A stretch of DNA of 64,000 bases from the NCBI GenBank assembly GCA_016841905.1, contig JAENYF010000004.1:1-64000 (forward strand), read 5' to 3'. The translations under genes and the position numbers were made by a program. This document shows, piece by piece, positions 16,640 through 25,387 of this stretch; the stretch's first letter is position 1, and every line of letters starts with the position of its first letter. The notes under the pieces were generated by a model. That model did not search any database. It had not been told where the DNA came from and was given only the letters and a program-made list of their open reading frames with translations. Source of the stretch: Desulfoscipio geothermicus. GTDB taxonomy: Bacteria; Bacillota; Desulfotomaculia; Desulfotomaculales; Desulfallaceae.

Positions 16640-17836
16640 TTATTCTGTCGACACACTGGCAGGTGCAGTTAATAGGCCAATCTCCCGCATGTGTGCTTCC
16701 ACGGTAATATTAACCCCCGCCCGGGAAAATTCCTCGTCCCAGTTGTTTTGTAGTTCCAGCCAGTCCTTTTTGTACTTCCGGTGGAAAGCTTCCCCAAAGC
16801 CAAAGATGTCCACGCCATACTCCCACTGGGCTTTCTCAAGTGTAATGGTACATTTATTCCTAATTTCTTCGCTCATGGCGTTTTCCAGGGCATTGCTCTG
16901 CTCAGGTGTAGCTAAATCCACCAGGCTTTGCTGTTCCACCATGTCCCCTTCTACATAAATCTTAACATTAAACCAGAGGTTCTCCCCATCATATTCCGGC
17001 TCAATTTTCGCGCTGCTCCGCCTGATCTCAATGGATACCTCGCGTTCCGGTTCCCCCGGGCTGGGCACAGTAATCACACCCTTTTGGGCCTTACCCTTAA
17101 TCCAAAGCAGTCCCCTGGTTTCATGTGGATCCAGCCAGCCGATCAGCCTATCCTCTTTAAATACACCTACGCCGGAAAGTTCTACACCTTGCTGAGCCGG
17201 TGCTTTTCCTTCCGCCCCGGGGCCGCGGGCTTCCGCCACCTCCTTTACGGCCACTGCGGTAACCACTGGCTGCACCCCTTTATTTGCCAGCATTGCGCCA
17301 TATTCCCATATGTGCACAGAAAAACCTGCTGTTTCCATCCTGATTAAAAAGCCCGCCGCCTGGGCAGAGGTATGGGCAAGCCAGGGCTGTGCCTCCAGTA
17401 CTTCTTTGGCCTCTCCCCTGGCAACCATAAACCACATGATTTCCCGAGGCTGTCTGGAGCGGGTAAAGAAATTGGTCACCAGGCTGGTTCCTTGCCTGGC
17501 CATCTCCTCCCCGATCACTAAAATTACGCTGTGGCCCCAGTAAATCTCCCGGGGGACCTTCATGGCTAGGTAGCGCTCAGCATCCCGAATGGTTTCGCCC
17601 TCCGCCCAGACCACCCAGGCTGGGGCTTGTGTTCCACCAACTCCCGCTTCCCCACCGGCAACAAAGGCGCCGGGACTGGCAATCTGCACGGTCAGCCGCA
17701 CCTTCCCCTCTTCCGTCCAATCAACCCCCGTACCCAGCACAATGGCCTCCTCGATTATTTCGCTACGGCTCCAGCAGCCTCCCATTAGGACGGATAAGCC
17801 AAACACCAGCAAAAAGATAATGATTTTTTTGTTCAT
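16640..17836 (-). CDS. gerC: Spore germination lipoprotein, Ger(x)C family
   Basis: The 398-residue lipoprotein has a signal ending VLMGGCWSRSE; the CWS-x-x-E start of the mature protein is diagnostic of GerAC-type subunits. Two-domain structure with the usual GVDW, SRQPREIMWFMV and C-terminal DIFGFGEAFHRKY segments is visible. It is one of three parts of nutrient germinant receptors on the spore inner membrane. No gerA (permease-like) or gerB gene adjoins it: upstream is dtd on the other strand. ATG 17836 has GGAGGGCC upstream. Confidence 0.88.
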   Translation of the reverse strand: MNKKIIIFLLVFGLSVLMGGCWSRSEIIEEAIVLGTGVDWTEEGKVRLTVQIASPGAFVAGGEAGVGGTQAPAWVVWAEGETIRDAERYLAMKVPREIYWGHSVILVIGEEMARQGTSLVTNFFTRSRQPREIMWFMVARGEAKEVLEAQPWLAHTSAQAAGFLIRMETAGFSVHIWEYGAMLANKGVQPVVTAVAVKEVAEARGPGAEGKAPAQQGVELSGVGVFKEDRLIGWLDPHETRGLLWIKGKAQKGVITVPSPGEPEREVSIEIRRSSAKIEPEYDGENLWFNVKIYVEGDMVEQQSLVDLATPEQSNALENAMSEEIRNKCTITLEKAQWEYGVDIFGFGEAFHRKYKKDWLELQNNWDEEFSRAGVNITVEAHMREIGLLTAPASVSTE

Positions 17837-17994
17837 TTACTTGGCCCTCCTTTTCCCTGACTAGGGCAACGCTCAGCAAAAGCAGCGGCAGCCATTTTCC
17901 CATCCCTCGTTGAAGATAGATTTATTGGCTATTGTTTACTGGGGAAGTGATAATTATGTAAGCTAGGTAATTTATGCCTGGGGTATTCAGGCTG

Positions 17995-18078
17995 TCACAC
18001 CTCATCCGGCTGCAGGTGGAGTCTAAAGCCGCTGGCCACCGCCGCCTGCAAGACCTTTTGATGGGGCGTTGCTTCGAT
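17995..18078 (-). pseudogene. Possible C-terminal remnant of a lost gene
   Basis: Between a TAA and a TGA lie 27 sense codons with strongly gene-like GC-rich third positions, encoding ...TPHQKVLQAAVASGFRLH..., which reads like the end of a globular protein. No start, no upstream continuation. It could be the debris of the gene that once preceded gerC. Identity unknown. Confidence 0.2.
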
Positions 18079-18106
18079 TTATTGACAGGAAGTTAAAGTA
18101 TGCCTT

Positions 18107-18135
18107 TTACAGAAAAAAATTTTTCATGATATAAT
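18107..18135 (+). promoter_or_regulatory. Promoter of dtd
   Basis: TTACAG (18107-18112), 17-base spacer, perfect TATAAT (18130-18135), in an AT-rich stretch about 120 bases before dtd. Confidence 0.5.
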
Positions 18136-18254
18136 AATATTGTTTCGACAATTAAAATGAACGATTTTCTCATGTACAAATTCAAATAGAGTGCATAAAA
18201 TTATAGATAAGCTGCTTCCAGTAATACTGGTCGACCAGGTAAAAGGAGATTAAG

Positions 18255-18707
18255 ATGCGCGCAGTTATACAAAGGGTAAAAGAGGCGCAAGTGGTAGTTG
18301 ATGGACAGGTTGTGGCGCAAATAGCCAGGGGTTTGCTGGTGCTGGTGGGTATCGGCAGCAGCGACACGACCGACGCTGCCGATTATTTAGCCAACAAAAT
18401 CATCGAGTTGAGGATTTTTGAAGATGACGCGGAAAAAATGAATTTGTCCCTGCTGGATATCCAGGGCGAACTACTGGTGGTTTCGCAGTTTACCTTATAT
18501 GGGGACTGCCGTAAAGGCAAGCGGCCCTCCTTTTCAGGGTCCGCCCGGCCGGAAACCGCCAGGGTTCTTTACCATTACTTGCTGGATAAGCTCGGCAATT
18601 TGAGCATTGCTCGGGTGCAAGCCGGCGTTTTTGCCGCCCGTATGAATGTAGAGCTGGTTAATGATGGCCCCGTTACCATCTTGCTGGATAGCGATAAGAC
18701 CTTTTAA
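18255..18707 (+). CDS. dtd: D-aminoacyl-tRNA deacylase
   Basis: The 150-residue enzyme hydrolyses D-Tyr and other D-aminoacyl-tRNAs, and glycyl-tRNA-Ala, as a homodimer. Family motifs are intact: MRAVIQRV at the start, SQFTLYGDCRKGKRPSF (about 77-93) and the cross-subunit NDGPVTILLDS near the end. ATG 18255 follows AAAAGGAG. In many Firmicutes dtd follows relA; here it stands alone, convergent with the repeat-protein gene. Confidence 0.95.
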   Translation: MRAVIQRVKEAQVVVDGQVVAQIARGLLVLVGIGSSDTTDAADYLANKIIELRIFEDDAEKMNLSLLDIQGELLVVSQFTLYGDCRKGKRPSFSGSARPETARVLYHYLLDKLGNLSIARVQAGVFAARMNVELVNDGPVTILLDSDKTF

Positions 18708-18769
18708 CCATTTCCAGTTCCGGCTAGGACCGGCAGCAGAGGCCTTAATATAGCGCAAGCCGGCTGAGC

Positions 18770-19885
18770 TTACTGTACCAACTCCGTATCCCGACCGCCA
18801 TAAGTGCGGACCCGGTTGAGCATGCCGCCCTCCCGATCGTTCAGATAATAAATCCAGCCCCCTAAGACGTTGATACACAGAGACGCCTCACGATTGAGCA
18901 GGGCACGCTGGTTGCCGTCGGTGCGGATTTTATATAGCTTGTTGCCGTCACTGGAGTTAGTGTAATAAATCCAGTCCCCGGACACATTGAGACCGGCTGT
19001 CTGATCAATATTCAGACGGGTGCGCTCACTGCCGTCAGGGCGGATTTTATAAAGACTGCTGCCATCACTGGCGTTGGCGTAATATATCCAGTCCCCGGAC
19101 ACGTTGATGAAGGTTGAGTCATCTTTATTAAGCCGAGTGCGCCTACTGCCGTCGGTGTGGATTTTATACAGCCTCCTGCCGTCACTGGCGTTACTGTAAT
19201 AAACCCAGTCCCCGGACACGTTGATAAAGGTTGTTTGCTCTTCATTGAGCTGGGTGCGCCCGCTGCCGTCGGTGCGGATTTTATATAGCCTGCTGCTGTC
19301 ACTGGCGTTGCTGTAATATATCCATTCCCCGGCCACATTGATGAAGCTTTGGTCATCATTGTTGAGCCGGCTGCGCTGGCTGCCGTCGGTGCGGATTTTA
19401 TACAGCTTGTTGCCGTCGCTGGCGTTCACATAATAAAGCCAGTCCCCCGCCACATTGATGAAGGTTGATTTATCATCGTTAAGCCGAGTGCGCTCGCTGC
19501 CGTCAGCGTTCATTTTATACAGCCGCAAGCCAGCGCTGGGGTTCATATAAAAAACCCGGTCCTCCTGCTGAGCCACCAGGCCGCCATTGACGATATTATT
19601 GCCCTGGTGGGTAGTCACGGCAACCTCTTTGACCAGGTCCTCGACCGGCAACTGGACAAGATTGCCGCCCTTCAGGCCGCTGCCTACCTTCCAGGCGGCC
19701 AACCCGGCACCAATTAATAGCACCAAAACCACCAGAGTCATCCAGGTCCTGGATTTAGGGGCCGGTACCTGACCAGGAGGAGCCGCACCGCCGAGCTTAG
19801 TTCCGCCGCCTTCAAGCTGCGCCCCGCAATGCTTACAGAAACGGCTATTGTCATCTATTTCTTGGCCGCAATTTTTACAAAACAT
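18770..19885 (-). CDS. Zinc-ribbon, membrane-anchored DUF5050-like repeat protein
   Basis: This 371-residue protein begins with a zinc ribbon (CKNCG at 3, CKHCG at 17), followed by a Pro-rich linker and a single TM helix (about 48-65). The C-terminal part contains six 39-residue repeats (about 129-362) of the pattern DGSxRTRLN-x6-INVSGDWIYY-x-NASDGxxLYKIRT, preceded by a weaker copy. This is the DUF5050 type, predicted to fold as a beta-propeller outside the membrane. Ligand and role are unknown. Neighbouring repeats are very similar in DNA as well, pointing to recent tandem duplication. The last copy is the most diverged. Confidence 0.82.
   Translation of the reverse strand: MFCKNCGQEIDDNSRFCKHCGAQLEGGGTKLGGAAPPGQVPAPKSRTWMTLVVLVLLIGAGLAAWKVGSGLKGGNLVQLPVEDLVKEVAVTTHQGNNIVNGGLVAQQEDRVFYMNPSAGLRLYKMNADGSERTRLNDDKSTFINVAGDWLYYVNASDGNKLYKIRTDGSQRSRLNNDDQSFINVAGEWIYYSNASDSSRLYKIRTDGSGRTQLNEEQTTFINVSGDWVYYSNASDGRRLYKIHTDGSRRTRLNKDDSTFINVSGDWIYYANASDGSSLYKIRPDGSERTRLNIDQTAGLNVSGDWIYYTNSSDGNKLYKIRTDGNQRALLNREASLCINVLGGWIYYLNDREGGMLNRVRTYGGRDTELVQ
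18810..19501 (-). repeat. Six tandem 117-bp coding repeats
   Basis: The repeat-protein gene carries six copies of a 117-bp unit, recognisable on the plus strand by the recurring TGCCGTC...ATTTTATA and CCAGTCCCCGG...CACATTGA words. Copies differ by scattered substitutions, without indels. Confidence 0.75.
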
Positions 19886-20249
19886 ATTCTAAATCACCGC
19901 TTTCTCTGCTCATGATACCATAAGATGGTAGCATATTCATACGGCTAATTCAAGCCGGTTTATTTTCATCATCACCCGGGTAAAAAACAACTACTTTCAC
20001 TCATACTGCAAATGCGATAATCAGACCCCATCTCAAGCTCATCCCTCCAATTATTAATCATTAGTAATATTTTACAAAACATCCCAGCCGCGCTTCCCCT
20101 GGCAGTTTTACCATAGACGCCGGTTGACCGCCAATGGTTGAGTCATAACAGGCATTTTGCTGCATATAAAGTTTTTATATTTAGAAAATAAGGTTTTATC
20201 ATTTTTTGTAGTATGCTAAGTATGTAAATATTTTGGGGGGGGCATATAT
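19886..20249. other. Intergenic region before the small monooxygenase
   Basis: No gene is evident in these 364 bases. The last 100 are AT-rich and must hold the rightward promoter for the gene at 20250, but I cannot choose one. A run of eight G (around 20235-20242) forms an unusually strong ribosome-binding stretch just before that start. Confidence 0.4.
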
Positions 20250-20564
20250 ATGATTACAGCTATTGCCAAAGTAGTCGCTAAACCGAGCATGGAACGGTTG
20301 ATGAATGAAGTTCTTATAACCCTGGCGAAAGAGACCAAGGAAAATGAACAAGGTTGTTTGCAGTATACGCCATATGTTTCCTCAGAAAATCCCTTGGAAG
20401 TACTGATTGTCGGACAATATATCAATGAGGAAGCTTTAGAAGCCCACAGACAATCTTCTCATTTTCAGGTCGTTAAAGAAAAATTACCTGAGTTCGTGCA
20501 AGAGAAGGATAATGATGTCCTGGATGGGGAGCTGCTCGTACACATCTATAAAGAACTTGCTTAA
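20250..20564 (+). CDS. ABM-domain (YgiN-like) putative monooxygenase
   Basis: The 104-residue protein is a single ferredoxin-like alpha/beta domain of the antibiotic-biosynthesis monooxygenase type. It shows ITAIAKVVAKP at the first strand, ETKENEQGCLQYTPY and a terminal HFQVVKEKLPEF helix. Such proteins act as dimers on quinones or heme, or only as binding domains; no cofactor is visible here. ATG 20250 follows a G-run ribosome site. It stands alone, between a DUF5050-like gene and an SLH gene. Confidence 0.8.
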   Translation: MITAIAKVVAKPSMERLMNEVLITLAKETKENEQGCLQYTPYVSSENPLEVLIVGQYINEEALEAHRQSSHFQVVKEKLPEFVQEKDNDVLDGELLVHIYKELA

Positions 20565-20661
20565 ACAGCTGTTTAGAATTAGCTGCAGATAGAAAAAGTA
20601 AGATCGGCCCAGGACCACACACCTTAGGGCTGCCTTATTGAAAAACTTTGCTGTCCTAACC

Positions 20662-20718
20662 AATAACCCGGCAGGCAGAACACTGCTGATTAACCAGTGT
20701 TCTGCCTGCCGGGTTATT
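20662..20718. repeat. Perfect 24-bp inverted repeat with 9-base loop
   Basis: Arms 20662-20685 and 20695-20718 are exactly complementary (AATAACCCGGCAGG... and its complement) around the loop CTGATTAAC. It lies 98 bases after the monooxygenase gene and could end its transcript, but no T-run follows and the stem is far longer than an ordinary terminator. The rest of the 332-base gap shows no gene. Confidence 0.75.
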
Positions 20719-20896
20719 CATTTGCACTGGGCTGTACCTGGAATGGCCCGCGTCTTTGCTACCCATTGTGCTCAGCACAGCGAAAGCCTGATAATTATTT
20801 ACTCTTTTAATTAGCAATTGTGGTAAAATAATCTTATAGACAGTCTATGGTATTGTTCGGGTGGGCATCAAATAAGACAAAAGGGAGGTTTGACAT

Positions 20897-22276
20897 TTGA
20901 AAAAAATCACCTTATTCCTGATTACCGGGCTGCTGCTTATAATATTGTCGGCAAGTGCCGCTTGGGCGGTGCCGGACAATGCTGTAAAGGCAGGGAGCCA
21001 TGACAAGACCATTGCGGACAACGAAATTCCGGTGATGGGTAACAAGTTTAAGGATGCTGCAAATCTTTGGTGCAGCACTTCCATTCAGCGGATGGCAGAT
21101 ATAGGACTGGTCAGCGGCTACACTGACGGCAGTTTCAGGCCGCACGAAAACGTGAGCCAGGCGGAGATGATTACTCTGCTGATGAGATTGGTGGAGCTCA
21201 ATGGCTCTGCCGGCGCGGCCACGGGCAGTGACCAGCTGCAGGCAGTGCCTGGCTGGGCTAAAGCTGCGGTGCAGCAAGCTGTCGCTTTAAAAATAATCAG
21301 CCTGGACCAGTTCCAGCCTGACCAGCCGGCCACCCGGTTGCAAACCTGTTTGGCGTTGGCCAAAGCGCTGGAGGCCAAGGGTTTGTTGGAGCCGGTTAAA
21401 TACGCCAGTCCAACCTTTGCGGATAGTTCAAGGATCGACGAGGATGATTTGAAATACATTATAGCTATGTACCAGGCAGGCTATATTAATGGTACACCGG
21501 GCAATAGATTCCTGCCCCAGAATGGCATCACCAGGGGCGAAATGGCTGCCATTATGGCCAGAATCCAGGCCGATCTTGACCTGAAAATGGATGGCGCCGA
21601 TGATCAGGCAGGCCAATCCGAGCTGGAAAGCTACCTGTTGAGCCATCATGCCACCATTAAATATATACCGGTGGAAAAACTCACGCTGAACGGCAGCGCT
21701 GGCAAGGCCAGTGTGAAGGTATATGTCAACCTGGTCACTTATGCGGATGAGTGGGACGATTTAGAGAAAAATGATATCAAAAAATGGTTGAATTACCTGG
21801 TTCGCGATATCCACAACAAGCTGGCCAAGCAGACCCTGGTTAAGTGCGAAATTATCAATACCCACAACAATGACACGGTGATTAGATATGTTAAGAAAGG
21901 AGCCGGCGACCTGGCGGGAAGTTATAACGACCTTTCGGTGAATGATGTGTTTGAAGTGGAGGTTAAAGTAGACGGCGATAGATTTGATATCGGCGGCCTC
22001 ACCTTCGCAGTTGTTTTAATTAACTACGCCGAGAATGATGAAATTACCGTTGATTTAGCGGCGTTAAAATATTTTATCACCAGCCCCTGGGATGTAATGA
22101 AAAGCGATGACATAGAAGATAATGTGGTCGGCATCTGTGAAAAGATCGCCGCGGAATTTTACCGCCTGGCTGATGTTGAGCCGGTAACCGTTACGATTAG
22201 TTTTTATGATCATAAATCACAGTTGATGAAAAGCTATAAATATGACTTCGTCAAAGAATTGCTGGTTAGATTATAA
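20897..22276 (+). CDS. Exported SLH-domain protein with uncharacterised C-terminal domain
   Basis: The 459-residue protein has a Sec signal peptide ending ASAAWA. Three S-layer-homology motifs (about 50-230) follow, including SGYTDGSFRPHENVSQAEM and INGTPGNRFLPQNGITRGEM, which attach proteins to secondary cell-wall polymers. The C-terminal 220 residues start with KYIPVEKLTLNG, are rich in charged beta strands, and match nothing I recognise. TTG 20897 is used with GGGAGG eight bases upstream. Its stop overlaps the end of the decayed receiver gene on the other strand. Confidence 0.86.
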   Translation: MKKITLFLITGLLLIILSASAAWAVPDNAVKAGSHDKTIADNEIPVMGNKFKDAANLWCSTSIQRMADIGLVSGYTDGSFRPHENVSQAEMITLLMRLVELNGSAGAATGSDQLQAVPGWAKAAVQQAVALKIISLDQFQPDQPATRLQTCLALAKALEAKGLLEPVKYASPTFADSSRIDEDDLKYIIAMYQAGYINGTPGNRFLPQNGITRGEMAAIMARIQADLDLKMDGADDQAGQSELESYLLSHHATIKYIPVEKLTLNGSAGKASVKVYVNLVTYADEWDDLEKNDIKKWLNYLVRDIHNKLAKQTLVKCEIINTHNNDTVIRYVKKGAGDLAGSYNDLSVNDVFEVEVKVDGDRFDIGGLTFAVVLINYAENDEITVDLAALKYFITSPWDVMKSDDIEDNVVGICEKIAAEFYRLADVEPVTVTISFYDHKSQLMKSYKYDFVKELLVRL

Positions 22277-22596
22277 GAGGATGAATGAATGGAAGCAGCA
22301 TGTCCAGGTCCACCGGCTTGGCCAGGTACTGCTGAAAGCCTGCCGCCCCGGGCACGTTCCAGATCGTCCGGCTATGCGTAGAAGGTAAGCGCAATTAGAT
22401 AGACCTCCTTCAGCTCTTCGTCCTGACTAAAACTTTTTGCTACCGCATAGTCGATCATCACAGGCTGGCCGAGGACGATACCATCGTGAAAAATCACCTG
22501 TTTATTTACAAGCTTGAAGCAGGCACCCTTAAACCGGTGTGGCAGTCGAGGAATCTCCGGATTAACGCCATTAAAGACGATGGGCACTCTTTTCAT
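22266..22596 (-). pseudogene. Decayed response-regulator receiver domain
   Basis: Reading leftward from the ATG at 22596, the order of a CheY-like receiver can be followed. IVFNGVNPEI stands where IVDDNPEI is expected (acidic pair lost), then DGIVLGQPVMIDYAVAKSF in place of the phosphoacceptor loop, then ELKEVYLIALTFYA. A TAG (22372-22374) interrupts. After it PDDLERAR continues, and one surplus G in CGGGGCGG shifts frame to AAGFQQYLAKPVDLDMLL, the typical receiver end, stopping at 22266. It lies directly downstream of the histidine kinase gene and was probably its partner. The stop, the frameshift and the lost acidic residues argue against a sequencing error. Confidence 0.65.
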
Positions 22597-22658
22597 GATG
22601 CCGACAATGCGAATCTACTATGACACAGCAGAGTTGTCGGTACAACTCTTTTTCTGCC

Positions 22659-24062
22659 TCAGCTCACCTTAAACCGGACATAAACAGTCGTCCCATCCGG
22701 GCCCGAATCGATTTCCATTTGAGCGTTATGCCGCTGGGCAATGCTGTAACACACAGACAGGCCCAGCCCAGTTCCCGTGACCTTGGTAGTAAAAAAGGGC
22801 GTCCCGATTTGGCTGATCAGTTCCGGCTTAATGCCCACACCCCAGTCAGCTACGGCCAGCACCGCCTCAGCGCCATCCAAAAAAGTCTTCACTGTAACAC
22901 AGCCTCCCGGCTCCATCGCCTCCAGACCGTTGCGGACCAAATTGTGCAACAGCTGGCGGAGCTCATTTTCATCCAGCAGCAACTCGGGCAGCTCCGTTAA
23001 TTCTAAAAATATGGATTTACCCCTTACCAGGGCGTCAGCCTGGATTAACGGGTACATATCCATAATGATGCTGTTGAGCTGCTGCTCACTCCGTTCCACT
23101 TGTTTATCCCTGGCCAGGTTCAGGTAATCCGAAATCAGCACGTTGGCCCGATCCAACTCATCAATCATCAACTGCAAGGTGCTATGATGATCGGCAAACT
23201 CTGCCTTACCCTGAAAAAGTTGCAGGAAGCCACGCACTGAGGTCAACGGGTTCCGGATTTCATGCCCTAATCCCGCCGCCATCTCAGCGGCCAAGCGCAG
23301 TCGGTCAAGCCGGCACAATTCAACCTCCAGATTCTTCTCCCTGGTTAAATCTTTAATTACAGAGGATAACCGGCAGGCTTCGCCATTAAGCTGCAGAGGC
23401 CCGGTTGAGATAAGGGTATTTATTATTTCACCGTTCTTCGTGCGAAAATCTGCTTCATAGGTGAACAGCTTTTCCTTATTTCTGACGCGCTGATTAGCCT
23501 CTCGCCACCTGACTTGGGATATGCCGGAGATGATATTCAGCTCCGCTAGGGAACGACCCAGCACTTCTTCCCGGCTATACCCCATCACATCCAGCCAGGT
23601 TTGATTCACCTCAATATGGCAGTCATCTTTCTCTCTAATGATTGCCATCATAATCTTGCTGTTTTGGAATATATTTTTAAACCGCTCATCCGACTGACGC
23701 AAGACTTCTTCGCATTGCTTGCGTTTGGTGATATCCATATAATATACCGAGACGCCATCAGAATTAGGACAAACTAATAATCTCAGCCATATCTGAAAAA
23801 GTTCAGAATAAATTTCCAGTTCCTGTTTTTTGTTCTCCTCCATGGCCTTCCGGCCGGCCTTTAGTATCATAGGATTTAGCTCCGGCATCAAATCATTAAT
23901 GCTCCTGCCAACCATAGTTGCTCGCCCGCGGTCAAGCAGCTTATCTGTCTTATTATTGACGTAGATATAACGCAGGTTACGATCTAAATGGATAAAGCCG
24001 TCGCTGTTGCTTTCCAACTGCTCAACATTCTCCTGGCTGAACTTTCGCCTATCTGTTACCAT
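22659..24062 (-). CDS. Cytosolic PAS-PAS sensor histidine kinase
   Basis: The 467-residue kinase has no TM helix. Two PAS domains (about 15-115 and 120-240; DITKRK closes the first) precede HisKA with H267 in GLGHEIRNPLTSVRGF, the type found in KinA/AtoS-like kinases, and an HATPase domain with NLVRNGLEAM, DWGVGI and GTGLGLSV. ATG 24062 is preferred, with GGGGGA upstream; in-frame starts at 24092 and 24113 would add 10-17 residues. The only adjacent receiver is decayed, so the kinase may now phosphorylate a regulator elsewhere, for example in the Spo0A phosphorelay (speculative). Confidence 0.88.
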   Translation of the reverse strand: MVTDRRKFSQENVEQLESNSDGFIHLDRNLRYIYVNNKTDKLLDRGRATMVGRSINDLMPELNPMILKAGRKAMEENKKQELEIYSELFQIWLRLLVCPNSDGVSVYYMDITKRKQCEEVLRQSDERFKNIFQNSKIMMAIIREKDDCHIEVNQTWLDVMGYSREEVLGRSLAELNIISGISQVRWREANQRVRNKEKLFTYEADFRTKNGEIINTLISTGPLQLNGEACRLSSVIKDLTREKNLEVELCRLDRLRLAAEMAAGLGHEIRNPLTSVRGFLQLFQGKAEFADHHSTLQLMIDELDRANVLISDYLNLARDKQVERSEQQLNSIIMDMYPLIQADALVRGKSIFLELTELPELLLDENELRQLLHNLVRNGLEAMEPGGCVTVKTFLDGAEAVLAVADWGVGIKPELISQIGTPFFTTKVTGTGLGLSVCYSIAQRHNAQMEIDSGPDGTTVYVRFKVS

Positions 24063-24397
24063 GCTCCCTGATCCCCCATCGGTATTAAACATAATTGGAC
24101 AAGTTTTAGACAATTAACCAGATAAAACCTTCAGAGAAAATGTCATAATTGGTAGGTAAGAAAATATTTTTTGCCAAGCTTATTCAACCTCGAGCCGAGC
24201 GTAAACATTAACCATAAAATAACTCGCTCATTACCTGTTCCCCAGGTGCCCGGAGGCGTATTCTGCAAGCCGCAGGCACTTTTCGCTCCTGCTCAAGTAA
24301 GCACCTTTTCGCCGGCAGAAGCAAGACTGTTAAATAGGTACCAGGCAAAAAAAAGACGCTTTGCAGCGTCTCGGTATCCTTGGTTGATGATTTAATA
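24063..24397. other. Intergenic region between ftsY and the histidine kinase
   Basis: Contains the ftsY terminator at its left end. I see no gene, and no clear kinase promoter in the remaining 290 bases. Confidence 0.4.
24347..24371 (-). terminator. Rho-independent terminator after ftsY
   Basis: AGACGCT (24354-24360), loop TTGC, AGCGTCT (24365-24371); on the minus strand seven T follow. It closes the long fapR-to-ftsY transcript. Confidence 0.82.
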
Positions 24398-25339
24398 TTA
24401 ACTTACCTGCTCTGCTGTTTTATTATCCCTGGCAAAGAGGGCATCAACAAATTCCCGGGCGTCAAAGGGACGCAAATCGTCGATGCCTTCCCCAACTCCG
24501 ATCATCTTTATAGGGATATCTAAACCCTGTTTAATGGCAATCACTACCCCGCCCTTGGCGGTGCCGTCCAGTTTAGTCAGGGCGATTCCTGTCACTCCCA
24601 CAGCCTCCTTAAAAAGGCGGGCCTGGCTAATGGCATTCTGTCCTGTGGTGGCGTCCAGCACTAGCAAAACTTCATGGGGGGCATCCGGCATTTCCCGACC
24701 CAACACCCTGTGCACTTTTTTCAATTCTTCCATCAAATTGCTCTTGGTGTGCAGCCGGCCAGCGGTGTCCACTATCAGCACGTCAATCTTTCTGGCCTTG
24801 GCAGCATGCATCGAATCAAATGCCACCGCGGCGGGATCCGAGCCCTCGGAGTGCTTAATTACCGTCACTCCCACCCGGTTACCCCATATTTCCAGCTGGT
24901 CAATAGCAGCTGCCCGGAAGGTATCTGCAGCGCTGAGGAGTACACTTTTGCCATTAGCCTTATAAAAATGAGCCAGCTTACCAATGGTAGTCGTCTTGCC
25001 CACGCCATTGACCCCCACCACCATAATGACGGCCGGCTGGGCACTGTTAATATTGATTTCGGTGGATGCGACGCCCAAAATATCCTGGATCAGCTCCTTG
25101 AGCACGGCATACAGGTCTTCCGGGTTGCTGATCCGCCGTTTTTTGACCTCGGCCCGTAGATTTTCCACTAGTTCCAGCGAGGCATCGATGCCGACGTCCG
25201 CCTGGATCAAGGCTTCTTCCAGCTCCTCATATAGTTCTTCATCAATTACCTTACGGCCTGTGACAATGGAATCAATTTTTTCGACAAAGTTTTTTCTGGT
25301 CTTACTCAAGCTTTCCTTTAATCTACCGAAAAATCCCAT
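24398..25339 (-). CDS. ftsY: Signal recognition particle receptor FtsY
   Basis: The 313-residue SRP-type GTPase docks ribosome-SRP complexes at the membrane. It has the N domain, G1 GVNGVGKTTTIGKL (about 103), insertion-box residues around LLSAADTFRAAA, DTAGR, TKLDG and the terminal GVGEGIDDLRPFD. The acidic A domain of enterobacterial FtsY is absent, as in most Firmicutes. ATG 25339 follows GGGAGGATT. It follows rnc by 48 bases; smc, which usually stands between them, is missing. Confidence 0.96.
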   Translation of the reverse strand: MGFFGRLKESLSKTRKNFVEKIDSIVTGRKVIDEELYEELEEALIQADVGIDASLELVENLRAEVKKRRISNPEDLYAVLKELIQDILGVASTEININSAQPAVIMVVGVNGVGKTTTIGKLAHFYKANGKSVLLSAADTFRAAAIDQLEIWGNRVGVTVIKHSEGSDPAAVAFDSMHAAKARKIDVLIVDTAGRLHTKSNLMEELKKVHRVLGREMPDAPHEVLLVLDATTGQNAISQARLFKEAVGVTGIALTKLDGTAKGGVVIAIKQGLDIPIKMIGVGEGIDDLRPFDAREFVDALFARDNKTAEQVS

Positions 25340-25387
25340 TAGCTATAATCCTCCCGGTTAATCCTGTGCCAGCACGTTACTACACGG

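Larger units (their letters stand above)
17837..18254. other. Intergenic region between gerC and dtd
   Basis: Holds the dtd promoter (18107-18135) and a gene-like fragment on the minus strand (17995-18078). A TGAATA resembling a sigma-G -35 occurs on the minus strand near 17990, but no -10 stands at the right distance. No complete gene was seen. Confidence 0.45.

Noticed and set aside
17837-17905. Short leftward frame (MGKWLPLLLL...) overlapping the gerC start
   Set aside because: About 45 codons, mostly overlapping gerC out of frame, no family resemblance; a possible leader but not supportable.
17930-18000. Sigma-G promoter before gerC
   Set aside because: A TGAATA exists, but the next CATA-type -10 is about 25 bases away instead of 17-18.
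18810-19501. Regular direct repeats that could suggest a CRISPR array
   Set aside because: The 117-bp units are in frame, diverged by substitutions and encode protein repeats; there are no spacers.
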